Shown piece after piece: positions 18,692 to 27,419 of a stretch of 64,000 nucleotides of DNA. The notes below the pieces were generated by a model. The model saw nothing but the letters and a program-made list of their open reading frames with translations. It ran no database searches and was not told the origin of the DNA. Position 1 is the first letter of the stretch. Each line of letters opens with the position of its first letter. The position numbers were made by a program, and so were the translations under genes. Source of the stretch: Sphingobacterium paludis (lineage in GTDB: Bacteria; Bacteroidota; Bacteroidia; Sphingobacteriales; Sphingobacteriaceae); NCBI RefSeq assembly GCF_004364125.1, contig NZ_SNZV01000005.1:418185-482184 (forward strand). The letters are read 5' to 3'.

Positions 18692-19804
18692 TTATTCGGT
18701 CAAACTAGCATATAAAATGGAGCGTAGCTGCTGCTTTTCCTTTTCCAGTTCCTCTACTAAGGTAAGCTGTGCTTTTGTTCTCACCAAATTATGGTCTGTA
18801 TATTGTATTTTATAGTAGCTATCTCCCTGCAGATAGTCCGTTAAAAAACGAACCGCTTGCATAAAAGGGAGCAGAAAAACCCCGTCTAGTAGTGATTCGA
18901 TTTCAGCAGCCGTAAGAAAGTGTTTGGCAGCGTGCATATATCCTTTCGTGTAAGCGCTAAACAGCCTAATATCCAGTTTTATTTTAGTCAAGTCTGATTC
19001 ATCTTCTGCGGCCGAGTTGATCACCGTACGGATGGCATCTCCGAAATCATAAGCCACATAGCCTGGCATCACCGTATCCAAATCAATAACACACTGCACA
19101 TTGTCCTGCTCATCTAACAATACATTATTAAATTTGGTGTCGTTGTGGGTGATTCGTAAGGGTAGTTCGCCTTTCTCCGCGCGCAACAAGATACTTCGCA
19201 TCGCTGTTTCACGCTCCGCTATGAACTGCAATAGCTCCCCTACTTCGGCTACACGATTTGCGCTATCAGCAGAAATTGCTTGCCTTAGATTTTCCATTCG
19301 GAAGTCGATATTGTGAAAATTAGGTAACACCTCGACCAACCTGCTGGCATCCAGATCTGCCAACTGCATTTGAAACTCACCAAAGGCTAGTCCCCCAGAA
19401 TAGGCCTGGGCTTCTGTTTCTACGATATCATAGCTTTTGGTACGTTCTAGCAAAATAAACATCCGCCAATACCCCTGCTTCTCATCCACATGAAAGAGCG
19501 TTCCCGATCGGGTGGGTACCAACGTTAACGTACTTTTCTCGACCAGCTCTTGACCGCGATGCGCTAACTTTCCTTTCAGATGGTCCAACACGATCTTCGT
19601 ATTCTGCATCAACGCCGGAATGTCTGTAAATATATGATTGTTTATCTTTTGCAAAAGATAGCTTTCGCCTTTCGGATGATCGGTCTTTACGCAAAAGGTA
19701 TCGTTAATATGTCCAGAGCCAAATCGCTCCACACTTACTATTTCGCCTTGAATATCAAAATGGATGACAGAATCTAAAATCGTATTATCTTTACAAACAA
19801 ACAT
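18692..19804 (-). CDS. Phosphotransferase family protein (sugar kinase-like, NahK-related)
   Basis: A 370-residue member of the aminoglycoside-phosphotransferase/choline-kinase fold. The catalytic loop is ITHNDTKFNNVLLDE and the metal-binding DxD is VIDLDTVMPGYVAYDFGD. Its close resemblance to the N-acetylhexosamine kinase (NahK) branch, and its pairing with a CBM9-like gene, suggest phosphorylation of a free sugar such as an N-acetylhexosamine, rather than antibiotic resistance. The ATG at 19804 (MFVCKDNTI) was chosen because the upstream extension from 19885 is hydrophobic and atypical. Confidence 0.75.
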   Translation of the reverse strand: MFVCKDNTILDSVIHFDIQGEIVSVERFGSGHINDTFCVKTDHPKGESYLLQKINNHIFTDIPALMQNTKIVLDHLKGKLAHRGQELVEKSTLTLVPTRSGTLFHVDEKQGYWRMFILLERTKSYDIVETEAQAYSGGLAFGEFQMQLADLDASRLVEVLPNFHNIDFRMENLRQAISADSANRVAEVGELLQFIAERETAMRSILLRAEKGELPLRITHNDTKFNNVLLDEQDNVQCVIDLDTVMPGYVAYDFGDAIRTVINSAAEDESDLTKIKLDIRLFSAYTKGYMHAAKHFLTAAEIESLLDGVFLLPFMQAVRFLTDYLQGDSYYKIQYTDHNLVRTKAQLTLVEELEKEKQQLRSILYASLTE

Positions 19805-20062
19805 ACTTGACAAATTAAAACAGCTTTCTGGTTTACAGTCTGCAATATCCCAATTAATTAATAAAAAGAAAAGCCCGAATAGCAAGCAAACGTTTGTTCT
19901 TTTTGATTTACCGTCATATAGACGCTATTCTTTTTATCCGAGATCAAAACTTCGAGTTTTACCTTATTTTATGCGCAAAGATCGACGCTTAGTTTATTTT
20001 AAGGATCGAGAAATTCTATTAAAAAGAATTTGTATTTTGGGTAATCAAAAAAAGATAGCATT

Positions 20063-21385
20063 ATGCTCACAGAGATCATTATAATTTTAGCCTTAATTGT
20101 TTTAAATGGCATCTTTTCGGCTTCGGAAATATCCATTGTTTCCAGCAGAAAAGCAAGATTACAGGCCATGGCCGACAAGAAAAACAATTCGGCACGAATT
20201 GCCCTAAAGCTGAAAGACAACCCAAACCGTTTTTTATCCACCGTACAGATAGGCATCACATTAATAGGTATATTGACTGGTTTTTTTAGCGGAGGAACAA
20301 TATCATCCTACTTGGCAGATGTCTTGAATAATGTACCCTTATTGGCGCCCTATAGCCAACAAATCTCCATTATATTGGTCGTGCTGGTGATCACCTACTT
20401 GACATTGGTTATTGGAGAGTTGGTACCTAAGCGTATAGGCATGGCCATTCCAGAGGGGTATGCTTCGCTCATTGCGGCACCCATGCAGCTATTGAGCAAG
20501 ATCGTGCGTCCTTTTGTGTGGCTACTTAGTGTCTCGACAGATGCTATAGTGAAACTACTGAATATCAAAGTTTCTGAAAACACCGTAACTGAAGAAGAAA
20601 TCAAAGCATTAGTAGATGAAGGCGTTAGCAGCGGCGTTATTGAGAATTTTGAGCATGATTTTGTTGACAGGCTTTTAGTTCTCGGAGACAAGCGCGCTAT
20701 CAACCTGATGGTGCATCGCTCGGATATTGTTTGTCTGGATTTGCAAAATTCCTTCGAAGAGAATAAGATCATCATCAGACAATCGGAACATACGGAATTT
20801 CCCGTAGTGGACGGAAGCTTTGATCATATCAAAGGGATTATTCATGTTAAGACACTTCTAAAAAAGCATCTCGATGCACAGCCGATCGATCTGGAAGAAC
20901 TGATACAGCCTATCCCCTTTGTGAATGAAAACACATCGGCCTACAACATTTTGAATGTCTTTAAGAATGCCAAAGCACAGCTCGCCATCGTGATTGATGA
21001 ATATGGCATTGCACAGGGAATCGTTTCCATCAAAGATATTGTCCGTACGTTGTTTGGCGACATGGAATCGTCTGTCGATCAAGAAGCTAACATCCGCAAG
21101 CGGGACGATGGATCATTTATCGCTGACGGCCGGATACAGCTCGATGACTTTCTGCAGTACTTTGAGATCTACTTATCTGATGAAGAAGATGAAGAACTTG
21201 GAAATGTGACGACATTGGGTGGGCTGGTATTTCTAACGCTCGACCACGTACCTGAGGAAGGGGAATACATCCACTTCAAAAGATATAAATTAGAAGTAAT
21301 TGATATGGATGGCCATCGTATTGATAAAGTATTGATTACGAAGATTCCTAGGCTATTGCATGACATTCCGGAGAATGAAGACTAA
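20063..21385 (+). CDS. CNNM/CorC family membrane protein (hemolysin C-like transporter)
   Basis: Integral membrane protein with an N-terminal DUF21 transmembrane domain (hydrophobic segments about residues 3-20, 60-85, 95-120 and 130-150), a pair of CBS domains (about 200-330, including AQLAIVIDEYGIAQGIVS) and a C-terminal CorC_HlyC/transporter-associated domain (LGNVTTLGGLVFLTLDHVP). The family is linked to magnesium or cobalt homeostasis. The 440-residue length is usual. A 'hemolysin' role, as some databases name it, is not implied. Confidence 0.88.
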   Translation: MLTEIIIILALIVLNGIFSASEISIVSSRKARLQAMADKKNNSARIALKLKDNPNRFLSTVQIGITLIGILTGFFSGGTISSYLADVLNNVPLLAPYSQQISIILVVLVITYLTLVIGELVPKRIGMAIPEGYASLIAAPMQLLSKIVRPFVWLLSVSTDAIVKLLNIKVSENTVTEEEIKALVDEGVSSGVIENFEHDFVDRLLVLGDKRAINLMVHRSDIVCLDLQNSFEENKIIIRQSEHTEFPVVDGSFDHIKGIIHVKTLLKKHLDAQPIDLEELIQPIPFVNENTSAYNILNVFKNAKAQLAIVIDEYGIAQGIVSIKDIVRTLFGDMESSVDQEANIRKRDDGSFIADGRIQLDDFLQYFEIYLSDEEDEELGNVTTLGGLVFLTLDHVPEEGEYIHFKRYKLEVIDMDGHRIDKVLITKIPRLLHDIPENED

Positions 21386-21387
21386 CG

Positions 21388-21690
21388 TCATGATGCTATG
21401 TGCCGACCGACGACAGCTATGAGATCGGGCAATGTCATGACGCCGCTTTGTCGCCACACTTGCTGGCCATCTTCGAATAATAGCATCGTAGGCACCCCTT
21501 GCACGCGGTACGTACTGGCCAGCTGATTATTTTTATCCACATCAATCTTTATAACAGATAGCTTCTCACCGTAGTGTGCTTTCAAGTCTTTGAGGATGGG
21601 CGCTAGCATTTGGCAGGGTCCACACCAAGTTGCTGAAAAATCCACCAATACCAGCGGATGTTGTTTGATAAGATCAGTAAATGTTGCCAT
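21388..21690 (-). CDS. trxA: Thioredoxin
   Basis: A 100-residue thioredoxin with active site W22-C-G-P-C26 and the cis-proline motif GVPTMLLFEDG. It acts as a cytoplasmic disulfide reductase with thioredoxin reductase. The ATG at 21690 (MATFTDLI) is the usual type of start; an upstream extension of five residues is also open. It is convergent with the CNNM gene, the two stop codons being only a few bases apart. Confidence 0.92.
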   Translation of the reverse strand: MATFTDLIKQHPLVLVDFSATWCGPCQMLAPILKDLKAHYGEKLSVIKIDVDKNNQLASTYRVQGVPTMLLFEDGQQVWRQSGVMTLPDLIAVVGRHIAS

Positions 21691-21729
21691 ATAGGTAGAG
21701 TACAATAATAATCAATAAAAGTTTATACG

Positions 21730-22581
21730 TTAGTACGGAATCGCTAAATTTTCAATATCTTCCATGGTTCCTTTAAACATGTTGAGATCCACATTTCCTG
21801 ATATGCCGCGCACGCGCCCGCGTTCGGAAAATTGCCAAAAATCCCAATGTTTTTTCGGCTTTTCTACCCAGAAATTGTAGTTAGCAATCCAAAGCGTATA
21901 GTCTGAGAATTCCTTCTCCAGGAAATCGGTAAAGTAGCTGTCTCCAGAATATAAGATAGGCCGGATGCCGTAATGTGTCTCGACCTCATCCAGCCAACGC
22001 TTCAGACCTACTTTCAGTGAGTCCATAGGCTGCCGTCTCGGTCTTTCTTCGATATCCAGCACAGGAGGAAGATCGCCGGGTTTGAGCTTTACAGTACGGA
22101 TGAAGTTGCGGGCTTGGCGCTTGGAATTTTCATTCGGCCTAAAATAGTGGTATGCCCCACGGAGCTTGGCTCGGCTTGCGGCCGCCTCCCAATTCTCCTG
22201 AAAGCGTTTGTCCTGCTTCTTCTCCCCCATAGTGGAGCGAATGAAAACAAAATCCAGCGGCACCTCATCGTGGATAGTATGGACTTCAATCCAGTTTATA
22301 CGGCCTTGATACTGTGAAATATCTATCCCATACAGGTAGCTATCATGCTTGCTCATTAAACTGATGTTTCGTCTTAAATGTTCATCATCATCATATTTTT
22401 TACCCGCATCATCTCCATAAAAGTAGTTTTTGATCGTATACATCAAATCTGTTTTATAGATTAACAAGGCGCCTAAACCTACCACCACGATCGGAATGAT
22501 TATACTCCATAGCAGAAATTTCCGCCGATCGGGTTCTTCAACCTTTCGTTTCGTCTTGACCGTTCTCTTGGATTTTGCCAT
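21730..22581 (-). CDS. Membrane-anchored GH25 lysozyme-like protein
   Basis: Glycoside hydrolase family 25 (lysozyme/muramidase fold) with a basic cytoplasmic tail, one membrane segment at about residues 24-44 (LLWSIIIPIVVVGLGALLIY) and a periplasmic catalytic domain. Conserved features include YGIDISQYQG with the first Asp, FVFIRSTMG, GAYHYFRP and the PPVLDIEE acidic motif, and the late WQFSERGRVRGI. It probably cuts peptidoglycan during growth or remodelling. The start ATG at 22581 (MAKSKRTVK) gives a type II anchor; another start at 22602 adds seven residues. Confidence 0.88.
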   Translation of the reverse strand: MAKSKRTVKTKRKVEEPDRRKFLLWSIIIPIVVVGLGALLIYKTDLMYTIKNYFYGDDAGKKYDDDEHLRRNISLMSKHDSYLYGIDISQYQGRINWIEVHTIHDEVPLDFVFIRSTMGEKKQDKRFQENWEAAASRAKLRGAYHYFRPNENSKRQARNFIRTVKLKPGDLPPVLDIEERPRRQPMDSLKVGLKRWLDEVETHYGIRPILYSGDSYFTDFLEKEFSDYTLWIANYNFWVEKPKKHWDFWQFSERGRVRGISGNVDLNMFKGTMEDIENLAIPY

Positions 22582-22640
22582 ATTGCATCGAAAATAGTGC
22601 ATTTATTTTTTTTTGACAACAGTAAATCCTCAACATCAAT

Positions 22641-23525
22641 ATGCGTGTTTATAATTCCAAAGAATGGTTTACAGCTACGGTTCTTTTCCATCGAAGCGAC
22701 ACCTTTCGTAAACTTCTTCCCTTCCTATTTCTGATGGCGGCTTATTCTTGGGGAATAGCCTATTGGGAGTTGGAATACTTGAAGCTCTCCGAAAAAAGCT
22801 GGATCAAAAATATCACGATGGTCCATAATCTGCTGGGCTTCGTTTTATCCCTGTTGTTGGTATTTCGAACTAATACCGCTTACGATCGTTGGTGGGAGGC
22901 ACGAAAGCAATGGGGAACATTGACCAATATCAGTCGAACGCTAGCCATCAAATTGGATGCATTCGTTGATGAGGACGACGCGGTTACACGAAGCTTTTTC
23001 AGAAGAACTATTCCGTTATATGCGGAGACCGTATTTCATTTCCTACGCTCGGACTACGTGAAGTTTATGCTGGACGAAAAAGAGCATCCGGAACTGACCA
23101 CATTGGATGAACAAAAGCATGGCCCAAACCAAGTCGCTGCCCTGATATTTAGCAAAGTCAATGCGCTCTATCGCGACAAAAAGATATCTGGGGAACAGCT
23201 TATTGTGCTGAATGACGAGCTGCAGAACCTGACCAACGTTTGTGGTGCCTGTGAGCGGATCAAAAACACCCCTATACCATTAAGTTACAGCTCGTTTATT
23301 AAAAAGTTTGTCATGGCCTACTCCGCTACGCTGCCCATTGGCTTCGTATTTTCGATGGGCTATTTTGTGGTTGCGGCTGTGCCGTTCATCTTTTATGTGT
23401 TAGCCTCGCTGGAGCTAATCGGCGAATCGATAGAAGAGCCCTTCGGAACAGATACCGATGACTTACCTATTGATAAGATCGCTCAAAACATTAAAAAACA
23501 CGTCTATGAGGTGCTTAAACCCTGA
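22641..23525 (+). CDS. Bestrophin-like ion channel (UPF0187 family)
   Basis: A 294-residue membrane protein of the bacterial bestrophin family, pentameric channels conducting anions or cations. The N-terminal hydrophobic stretches and the family motif FRTNTAYDRWWEARKQWG (about residues 75-92) are present, with later transmembrane segments near residues 230-262 and the conserved tail IEEPFGTDTDDLP. It is transcribed away from the lysozyme gene; the 59 bases between the two starts must hold both promoters. Confidence 0.88.
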   Translation: MRVYNSKEWFTATVLFHRSDTFRKLLPFLFLMAAYSWGIAYWELEYLKLSEKSWIKNITMVHNLLGFVLSLLLVFRTNTAYDRWWEARKQWGTLTNISRTLAIKLDAFVDEDDAVTRSFFRRTIPLYAETVFHFLRSDYVKFMLDEKEHPELTTLDEQKHGPNQVAALIFSKVNALYRDKKISGEQLIVLNDELQNLTNVCGACERIKNTPIPLSYSSFIKKFVMAYSATLPIGFVFSMGYFVVAAVPFIFYVLASLELIGESIEEPFGTDTDDLPIDKIAQNIKKHVYEVLKP

Positions 23526-23639
23526 TTTCTGAGGGAGTTGATGCGGCTAAAACAAAATAATCTCGCTCATTTTCAGCACCTAAAAGAACAGGGCGGAAAT
23601 AAGTTTTGCAGAATAAGCCAGAATTTCTACTTTTGTCGC

Positions 23640-23727
23640 GGAGAGTTGGCAGAGTGGTCGAATGCGGCAGTCTTGAAAACTGTTGACTGTCACAGGTCCG
23701 GGGGTTCGAATCCCTCACTCTCCGCCA
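23640..23727 (+). tRNA. tRNA-Ser (UGA anticodon)
   Basis: Acceptor GGAGAGT (23640-23646) pairs with ACTCTCC (23717-23723), followed by the discriminator G and an encoded CCA. The anticodon stem GCAGT/ACTGT holds the loop CTTGAAA with anticodon TGA. A long variable arm and the T loop GGGGTTCGAATCCC are present, as expected for a class II serine tRNA. It is followed by four tandem repeats containing versions of its own 3' end. Confidence 0.95.
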
Positions 23728-24303
23728 AACAAAAGCAGCTTTTTTAGCTGCTTTTGTTGTTTAAGCACCAGCTGGATTCGAACCGAAGCGTGGGCCGGGG
23801 TTCGATCCAAGGGAGGTTCAGGGTTGGGTTTGGGAATCGCACGGCTGAACCAATCCCGAACGCTCCGCCAAACAAAAGCAGCTTTTTTTTAGCTGCTTTT
23901 GTTGTTTAAGCACCAGCTGGATTCGAACCCAAGCGTAGGCCGGGGTTCGATCCAAGGGAGGTTCAGGGTTGGGTTTGGGAATCGCGCGGCTGAACCAATC
24001 CCGAACGCTCCGCCAAACAAAAGCAGCTTTTTCAGCTGCTTTTGTTGTTTAAGCATGATTTGGATTCGAACCGAAGCGTCGGCCGGGGTTCGATCCAAGG
24101 GAGGTTCAGGGTTGTGTTTGGGGCTCGCACGGCTGAACCAATCCCTCACTCTCCGCCAAACAAAAGCAGCTTTTTTTTAGCTGCTTTTGTTGTTTAAGCA
24201 CCACCTGGATTCGAACCGAAGCGTGGGCCGGGGTTCGATCCAGAGAAGGTTCAGGGTTGGGGTTGGGACGCGCGCGGCTGAACCAATCCCGAACGCTCTG
24301 CCA
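23728..24303 (+). repeat. Four tandem 143/145-bp repeats downstream of tRNA-Ser, each ending in a copy of the tRNA 3' end
   Basis: Units are 23728-23870 (143), 23871-24015 (145), 24016-24158 (143) and 24159-24303 (145). Each starts with AACAAAAGCAGC, forming a terminator-like hairpin AAAAGCAGC / GCTGCTTTT. A second hairpin follows from GGATTCGAACC and GGTTCGATCC, a third from GGTTCAG and CTGAACC, and each unit closes with AATCCC..CTCCGCCA, related to the tRNA T-arm/acceptor end. Unit 3 ends with 19 bases identical to the tRNA (AATCCCTCACTCTCCGCCA). Length differences come from the T run in the first hairpin loop. Open frames crossing the array change frame between units and are not genes. Confidence 0.92.
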
Positions 24304-24845
24304 AACAAAAGCCTCTCCTATTTTGTATCAAACAAATATTGAAAACTGCCTCACTTAAGATTACCGGGAAAAAACACAGCTTTTAGTTGTTGTAATAAGA
24401 AGTTAGCAGTCAGCGTTCAGATGCTAAATGCTTAATTTAGTTTATTGTTTTTAGCTTCTTAAATTGAAGATAATTCTTGTCTTATGAGAAGTGTCTTGAT
24501 AAAAAATGGTAGACTTACCTCGTGATCACTTTTTTTATAATAACAATTGCGATCGGTTTTTCCAGATTTTTTTCTGTTGATCAATTGGAGATAGACATCC
24601 AACTAATGTTTAATTTAGGACTTGTGCAATATCTCAACCGGTTAGAAACAGGGGAAGTTATTGATTCAGACAGCGATAATGCTCCTTACATAGATTATTT
24701 TATTTAAGATTTTGATTTTAATTATGAGCTATTATTCCACGTCTGAGGAGGAAGGGTCTGGGCATCTTATATTTAATTCGTCGAAAAGAGTGCGAACCTT
24801 TGTTCGCCAACTTGATCGAGCAAGTGGCCGACTTTTTTGGTCCTT
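24304..24845. other. AT-rich gene-free stretch
   Basis: No convincing gene. The sequence begins with a short stub of a fifth repeat unit (AACAAAAGC). A 61-codon open frame at 24522-24707 starts with GTG and has a hydrophobic start and acidic end, but no recognised family or ribosome binding site. The right end borders the AbiEii-like remnant. Confidence 0.4.
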
Positions 24846-25448
24846 TAAATATCAACTCTGTTTTGCGAATGGTGAGGTCTAGATTTTCTGCCTTGTGTAT
24901 CTCCCTGGTCAAACTTCAATAAAGTTAAAGGTTGATCTAATGGATTGGTTTCTCCATCGAGATCAAAAATGGTACGATGTTCATCTGCTGAAAATAGAGA
25001 ACGCTTTCTTTGGAGTTGATCGAAAAGTTCTATCAATGGGAATTTCTCAGAAAGGAGGTCAAGATCATAAATATCCTTTTGTGTAGCACGATTTGCCCCC
25101 GACATCATCTTAAATAAGGCATATCCAGTTACGATACGAATTTGACACCATCTATATCTTCAAGGTTATCGAGCATTTTCATATTTTGAAGAACTTCTAT
25201 CTTAATCGTTTCTCCATCGCATATAATAAAAAAACGAACAAAAATATACTGGTCATCTATATCGCATGGAAATTGGAATCTAAACACACGTGCGCCATAA
25301 AATTCTCAACCTCGACTTTGATTCTTTCATAACCTGCTTTTCCGATAATATGAGGGAAATAGATATCATTGTCAGTGGATATGCGGTGGTTGTAGCGGAT
25401 AGCTAAGTTAGATAAATTGGTCGTAACGGTGGAATTTTCTTTTCTCAA
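24846..25448 (-). pseudogene. Frameshifted AbiEii-like nucleotidyltransferase toxin remnant
   Basis: Three minus-strand segments in different frames join into one AbiEii/AbiGii-type nucleotidyltransferase. From about 25448 come RYNHRISTDNDIYFPH and GKAGYERIKVEVENF, carrying the nucleotidyltransferase acidic pair. After a frame change near 25290 follow FPCDIDDQYIFVRFF and GETIKIEVLQNMKML. After another near 25130 follow RIVTGYALFKMMSGANRAT and KDIYDLDLLSEKF, the typical late helix of the family. The N terminus is missing and the right end abuts the hxlR gene. AbiEii proteins are toxins of type IV abortive-infection systems; no AbiEi antitoxin gene is adjacent. Confidence 0.65.
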
Positions 25449-25459
25449 ATATCTGTTGC

Positions 25460-25828
25460 CTATGTGGAAGTCGTGTTAAACTGCTTATGCTGTATACCCC
25501 ATTCTTCTAACTGTTCCAATATCGGGATAAGCTGTATGGCACTTTTGGTCAATTCGTATTCCACACGTGGCGGTACTTCTGCGTAAACTGTCCGTGTAAT
25601 AAGTTTGTTTTCTTCCATTTTCCGGAGTTGTAGCGTAAGCATACGTTCGGTAATATTTGGGACACGTTTTTTCAACTCTCCGAAACGGAGTTTTCCTTTT
25701 GCCAAATGGCAACAGATAGCTAGTGTCCACTGCCCACCGATAAGATTTGTGGCGTAAATTTGGGAACATTCAGCACCTAACTGTTGCTTATTCTCATAAT
25801 TGACCGAGCTGCTTTTTATTTTACTCAT
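25460..25828 (-). CDS. HxlR family winged-helix transcriptional regulator
   Basis: A 122-residue HxlR-type regulator. Recognisable features are the N-terminal conserved Cys in GAECSQIYATNLIGG, which can be redox- or aldehyde-responsive in this family, the RFGELKKRVPNITERMLT recognition region and the wing PPRVEYELT. The ATG at 25828 gives the usual start; nine more residues are open upstream. The gene is divergent from the serine hydrolase, and an imperfect palindrome overlaps its own start codon, suggesting autoregulation and control of the neighbour. Confidence 0.85.
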   Translation of the reverse strand: MSKIKSSSVNYENKQQLGAECSQIYATNLIGGQWTLAICCHLAKGKLRFGELKKRVPNITERMLTLQLRKMEENKLITRTVYAEVPPRVEYELTKSAIQLIPILEQLEEWGIQHKQFNTTST

Positions 25829-25848
25829 ACTTACATATTTGTTAGTAT
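25827..25848. promoter_or_regulatory. Palindromic operator candidate for the HxlR regulator
   Basis: ATACTTAC-atattt-GTTAGTAT is an inverted repeat with one mismatch, covering the hxlR start codon and extending into the divergent intergenic region. Its position suits autorepression. Confidence 0.5.
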
Positions 25849-25891
25849 CATACAATGGGATGTCAAGTTACGAAATAGATAGTTTCGGATG

Positions 25892-25899
25892 TAACTTTG
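25892..25899 (+). promoter_or_regulatory. Bacteroidota -7 promoter element for the serine hydrolase gene
   Basis: TAACTTTG matches TAnnTTTG exactly, 28 bases before the ATG at 25927. No canonical -33 element was found. Confidence 0.5.
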
Positions 25900-25926
25900 T
25901 ACTGTCATTTTAAAATCGAAATAACA

Positions 25927-27186
25927 ATGTATAAACAGTTTTTAACTATCATCTTTTGTGCAATAACACTTAATGGCTTTTCACAAAACACTAAACTTGA
26001 AACAAGCATTGACGACTTATCCAATCGGTTGGTAAATTCCCAAGAGGTTGCAGGTATCACTATTTTATTACTTAAAGACGACGAAGTTTTGTACAACAAA
26101 GCCTTTGGATACGCTGATGTTGAAGCCATGCGACCATTACGGACAGATAATATTTTTCGTATCGCTTCGCAGACCAAAGCCATAACAAGCGTAGCGGTAA
26201 TGATACTTTGGGAACAGGGAAAGATCTTACTCGATGACCCCATTTCAAAATACGTCCCCCAGTTCAAAAATCCGCAAGTGCTTGACAAATTCAATCCGGC
26301 GGATAGCAGCTATACAACCGTTCCTGCACAAAGGGAAATTACCGTTCGGGATTTGTTACGCCATACGTCGGGCATAGACTATCCGACAATATCCGATGAT
26401 ACAAAGATGCAGGCAATCTACGCAAAAGCAGGAGCAGTAACAGGCATTGGAAACAAAGGCGTATTGAAAGAAAGGATGGAATTGCTCGCCAAACAGCCAT
26501 TGCGATACCAACCCGGCACGGCTTTTACTTACGGTCTGAATACGGACGTTTTAGGGTACTTGGTAGAGATCGTCAGCGGTATTCCGTTGGACAAGTTTTT
26601 CCAAACCAAAATATTTGCACCGTTACGGATGACCGATACACAGTTTAAAGTATCACAGGATCAGGTTAACCGTTTGGTTACTGTCTCAGAAAAAACGGAC
26701 AAAGGCTTTGCAAAAGTTAACCATACGATTTACGAAAACAGTAACGTTGCTTATCCTTTGGAAGATGAGATATATTTATCCGGTGGAGCAGGGTTAACTT
26801 CCACAACGGCCGACTATGCGAAATTTTTGCAGATGATGGTGAACGGAGGCAGTTATCACGGAAAACGAGTTTTAGGTGCAAAAACTGTTGAACTGATGAC
26901 AACCAACCAGCTTTCACAAGAAGTTATCTCACACGGCGACCCCGTTTTTCGCTTTGGTTTGGGTTTTGAATTAGTGACAGAAGAAAATAAATTTATAAAC
27001 GCTCCAAGCGTAGGTACGTTTTCCTGGAGTGGAGCTTTCAGTACACACTACTGGGCAGACCCCAAAGAGAATATCGTTGGATTAGTCTTTACACAGGAAT
27101 ATTTCCGCCCCAATCATAATGATTTGGGTACATTGTATAAAAATGTGGTATATGCGAATTTGGAAATGAGAACTACTTCTAAATAG
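25927..27186 (+). CDS. Secreted serine hydrolase of the beta-lactamase/class C (EstB-like) family
   Basis: A 419-residue penicillin-binding-protein-fold hydrolase. A signal peptide covers residues 1-19 (LNGFSQ). The nucleophile motif is S81-x-x-K84 (IASQTKAIT), with Y202-x-N (TYGLNTDV) and a C-terminal GTFSWSGAFST region replacing the KTG box. These features fit the esterase/D-aminopeptidase-like class C group rather than a true antibiotic-hydrolysing AmpC. The divergent HxlR regulator probably controls it. Its substrate is unknown. Confidence 0.82.
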   Translation: MYKQFLTIIFCAITLNGFSQNTKLETSIDDLSNRLVNSQEVAGITILLLKDDEVLYNKAFGYADVEAMRPLRTDNIFRIASQTKAITSVAVMILWEQGKILLDDPISKYVPQFKNPQVLDKFNPADSSYTTVPAQREITVRDLLRHTSGIDYPTISDDTKMQAIYAKAGAVTGIGNKGVLKERMELLAKQPLRYQPGTAFTYGLNTDVLGYLVEIVSGIPLDKFFQTKIFAPLRMTDTQFKVSQDQVNRLVTVSEKTDKGFAKVNHTIYENSNVAYPLEDEIYLSGGAGLTSTTADYAKFLQMMVNGGSYHGKRVLGAKTVELMTTNQLSQEVISHGDPVFRFGLGFELVTEENKFINAPSVGTFSWSGAFSTHYWADPKENIVGLVFTQEYFRPNHNDLGTLYKNVVYANLEMRTTSK

Positions 27187-27419
27187 ATAAAGCGTAACGG
27201 AGGACTTCCAGATACGCTGTTACTATTTGTGAACAAATAAAATTGGAAGTGTAACGCAAATTGTGACCTTGGAAGAAATGCCGTATATTCACCCAATTAA
27301 TTGTTAACAAAAGAAATTTAGAGTCAACATAACGCAGCATCACCCCTCCTTAAATGTTAAATTTTTTGTATAAATAAAAAAAATTGTCGGTAATTCATTA
27401 TCTTCGGATAAATGACTAC

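Noticed and set aside
19764..20084. 106-codon open frame upstream of the CNNM gene
   Set aside because: It overlaps the kinase start region on the opposite strand and the CNNM gene start, and shows no domain.
23683..24180. Open frames of 69-93 codons crossing the tRNA-Ser repeat array on both strands
   Set aside because: They are made of repeat sequence including terminator hairpins, change frame between 143- and 145-base units, and resemble no protein.
23728..24303. CRISPR-like array
   Set aside because: Units are 143-145 bases and contiguous, with no unique spacers, and no cas genes are present.
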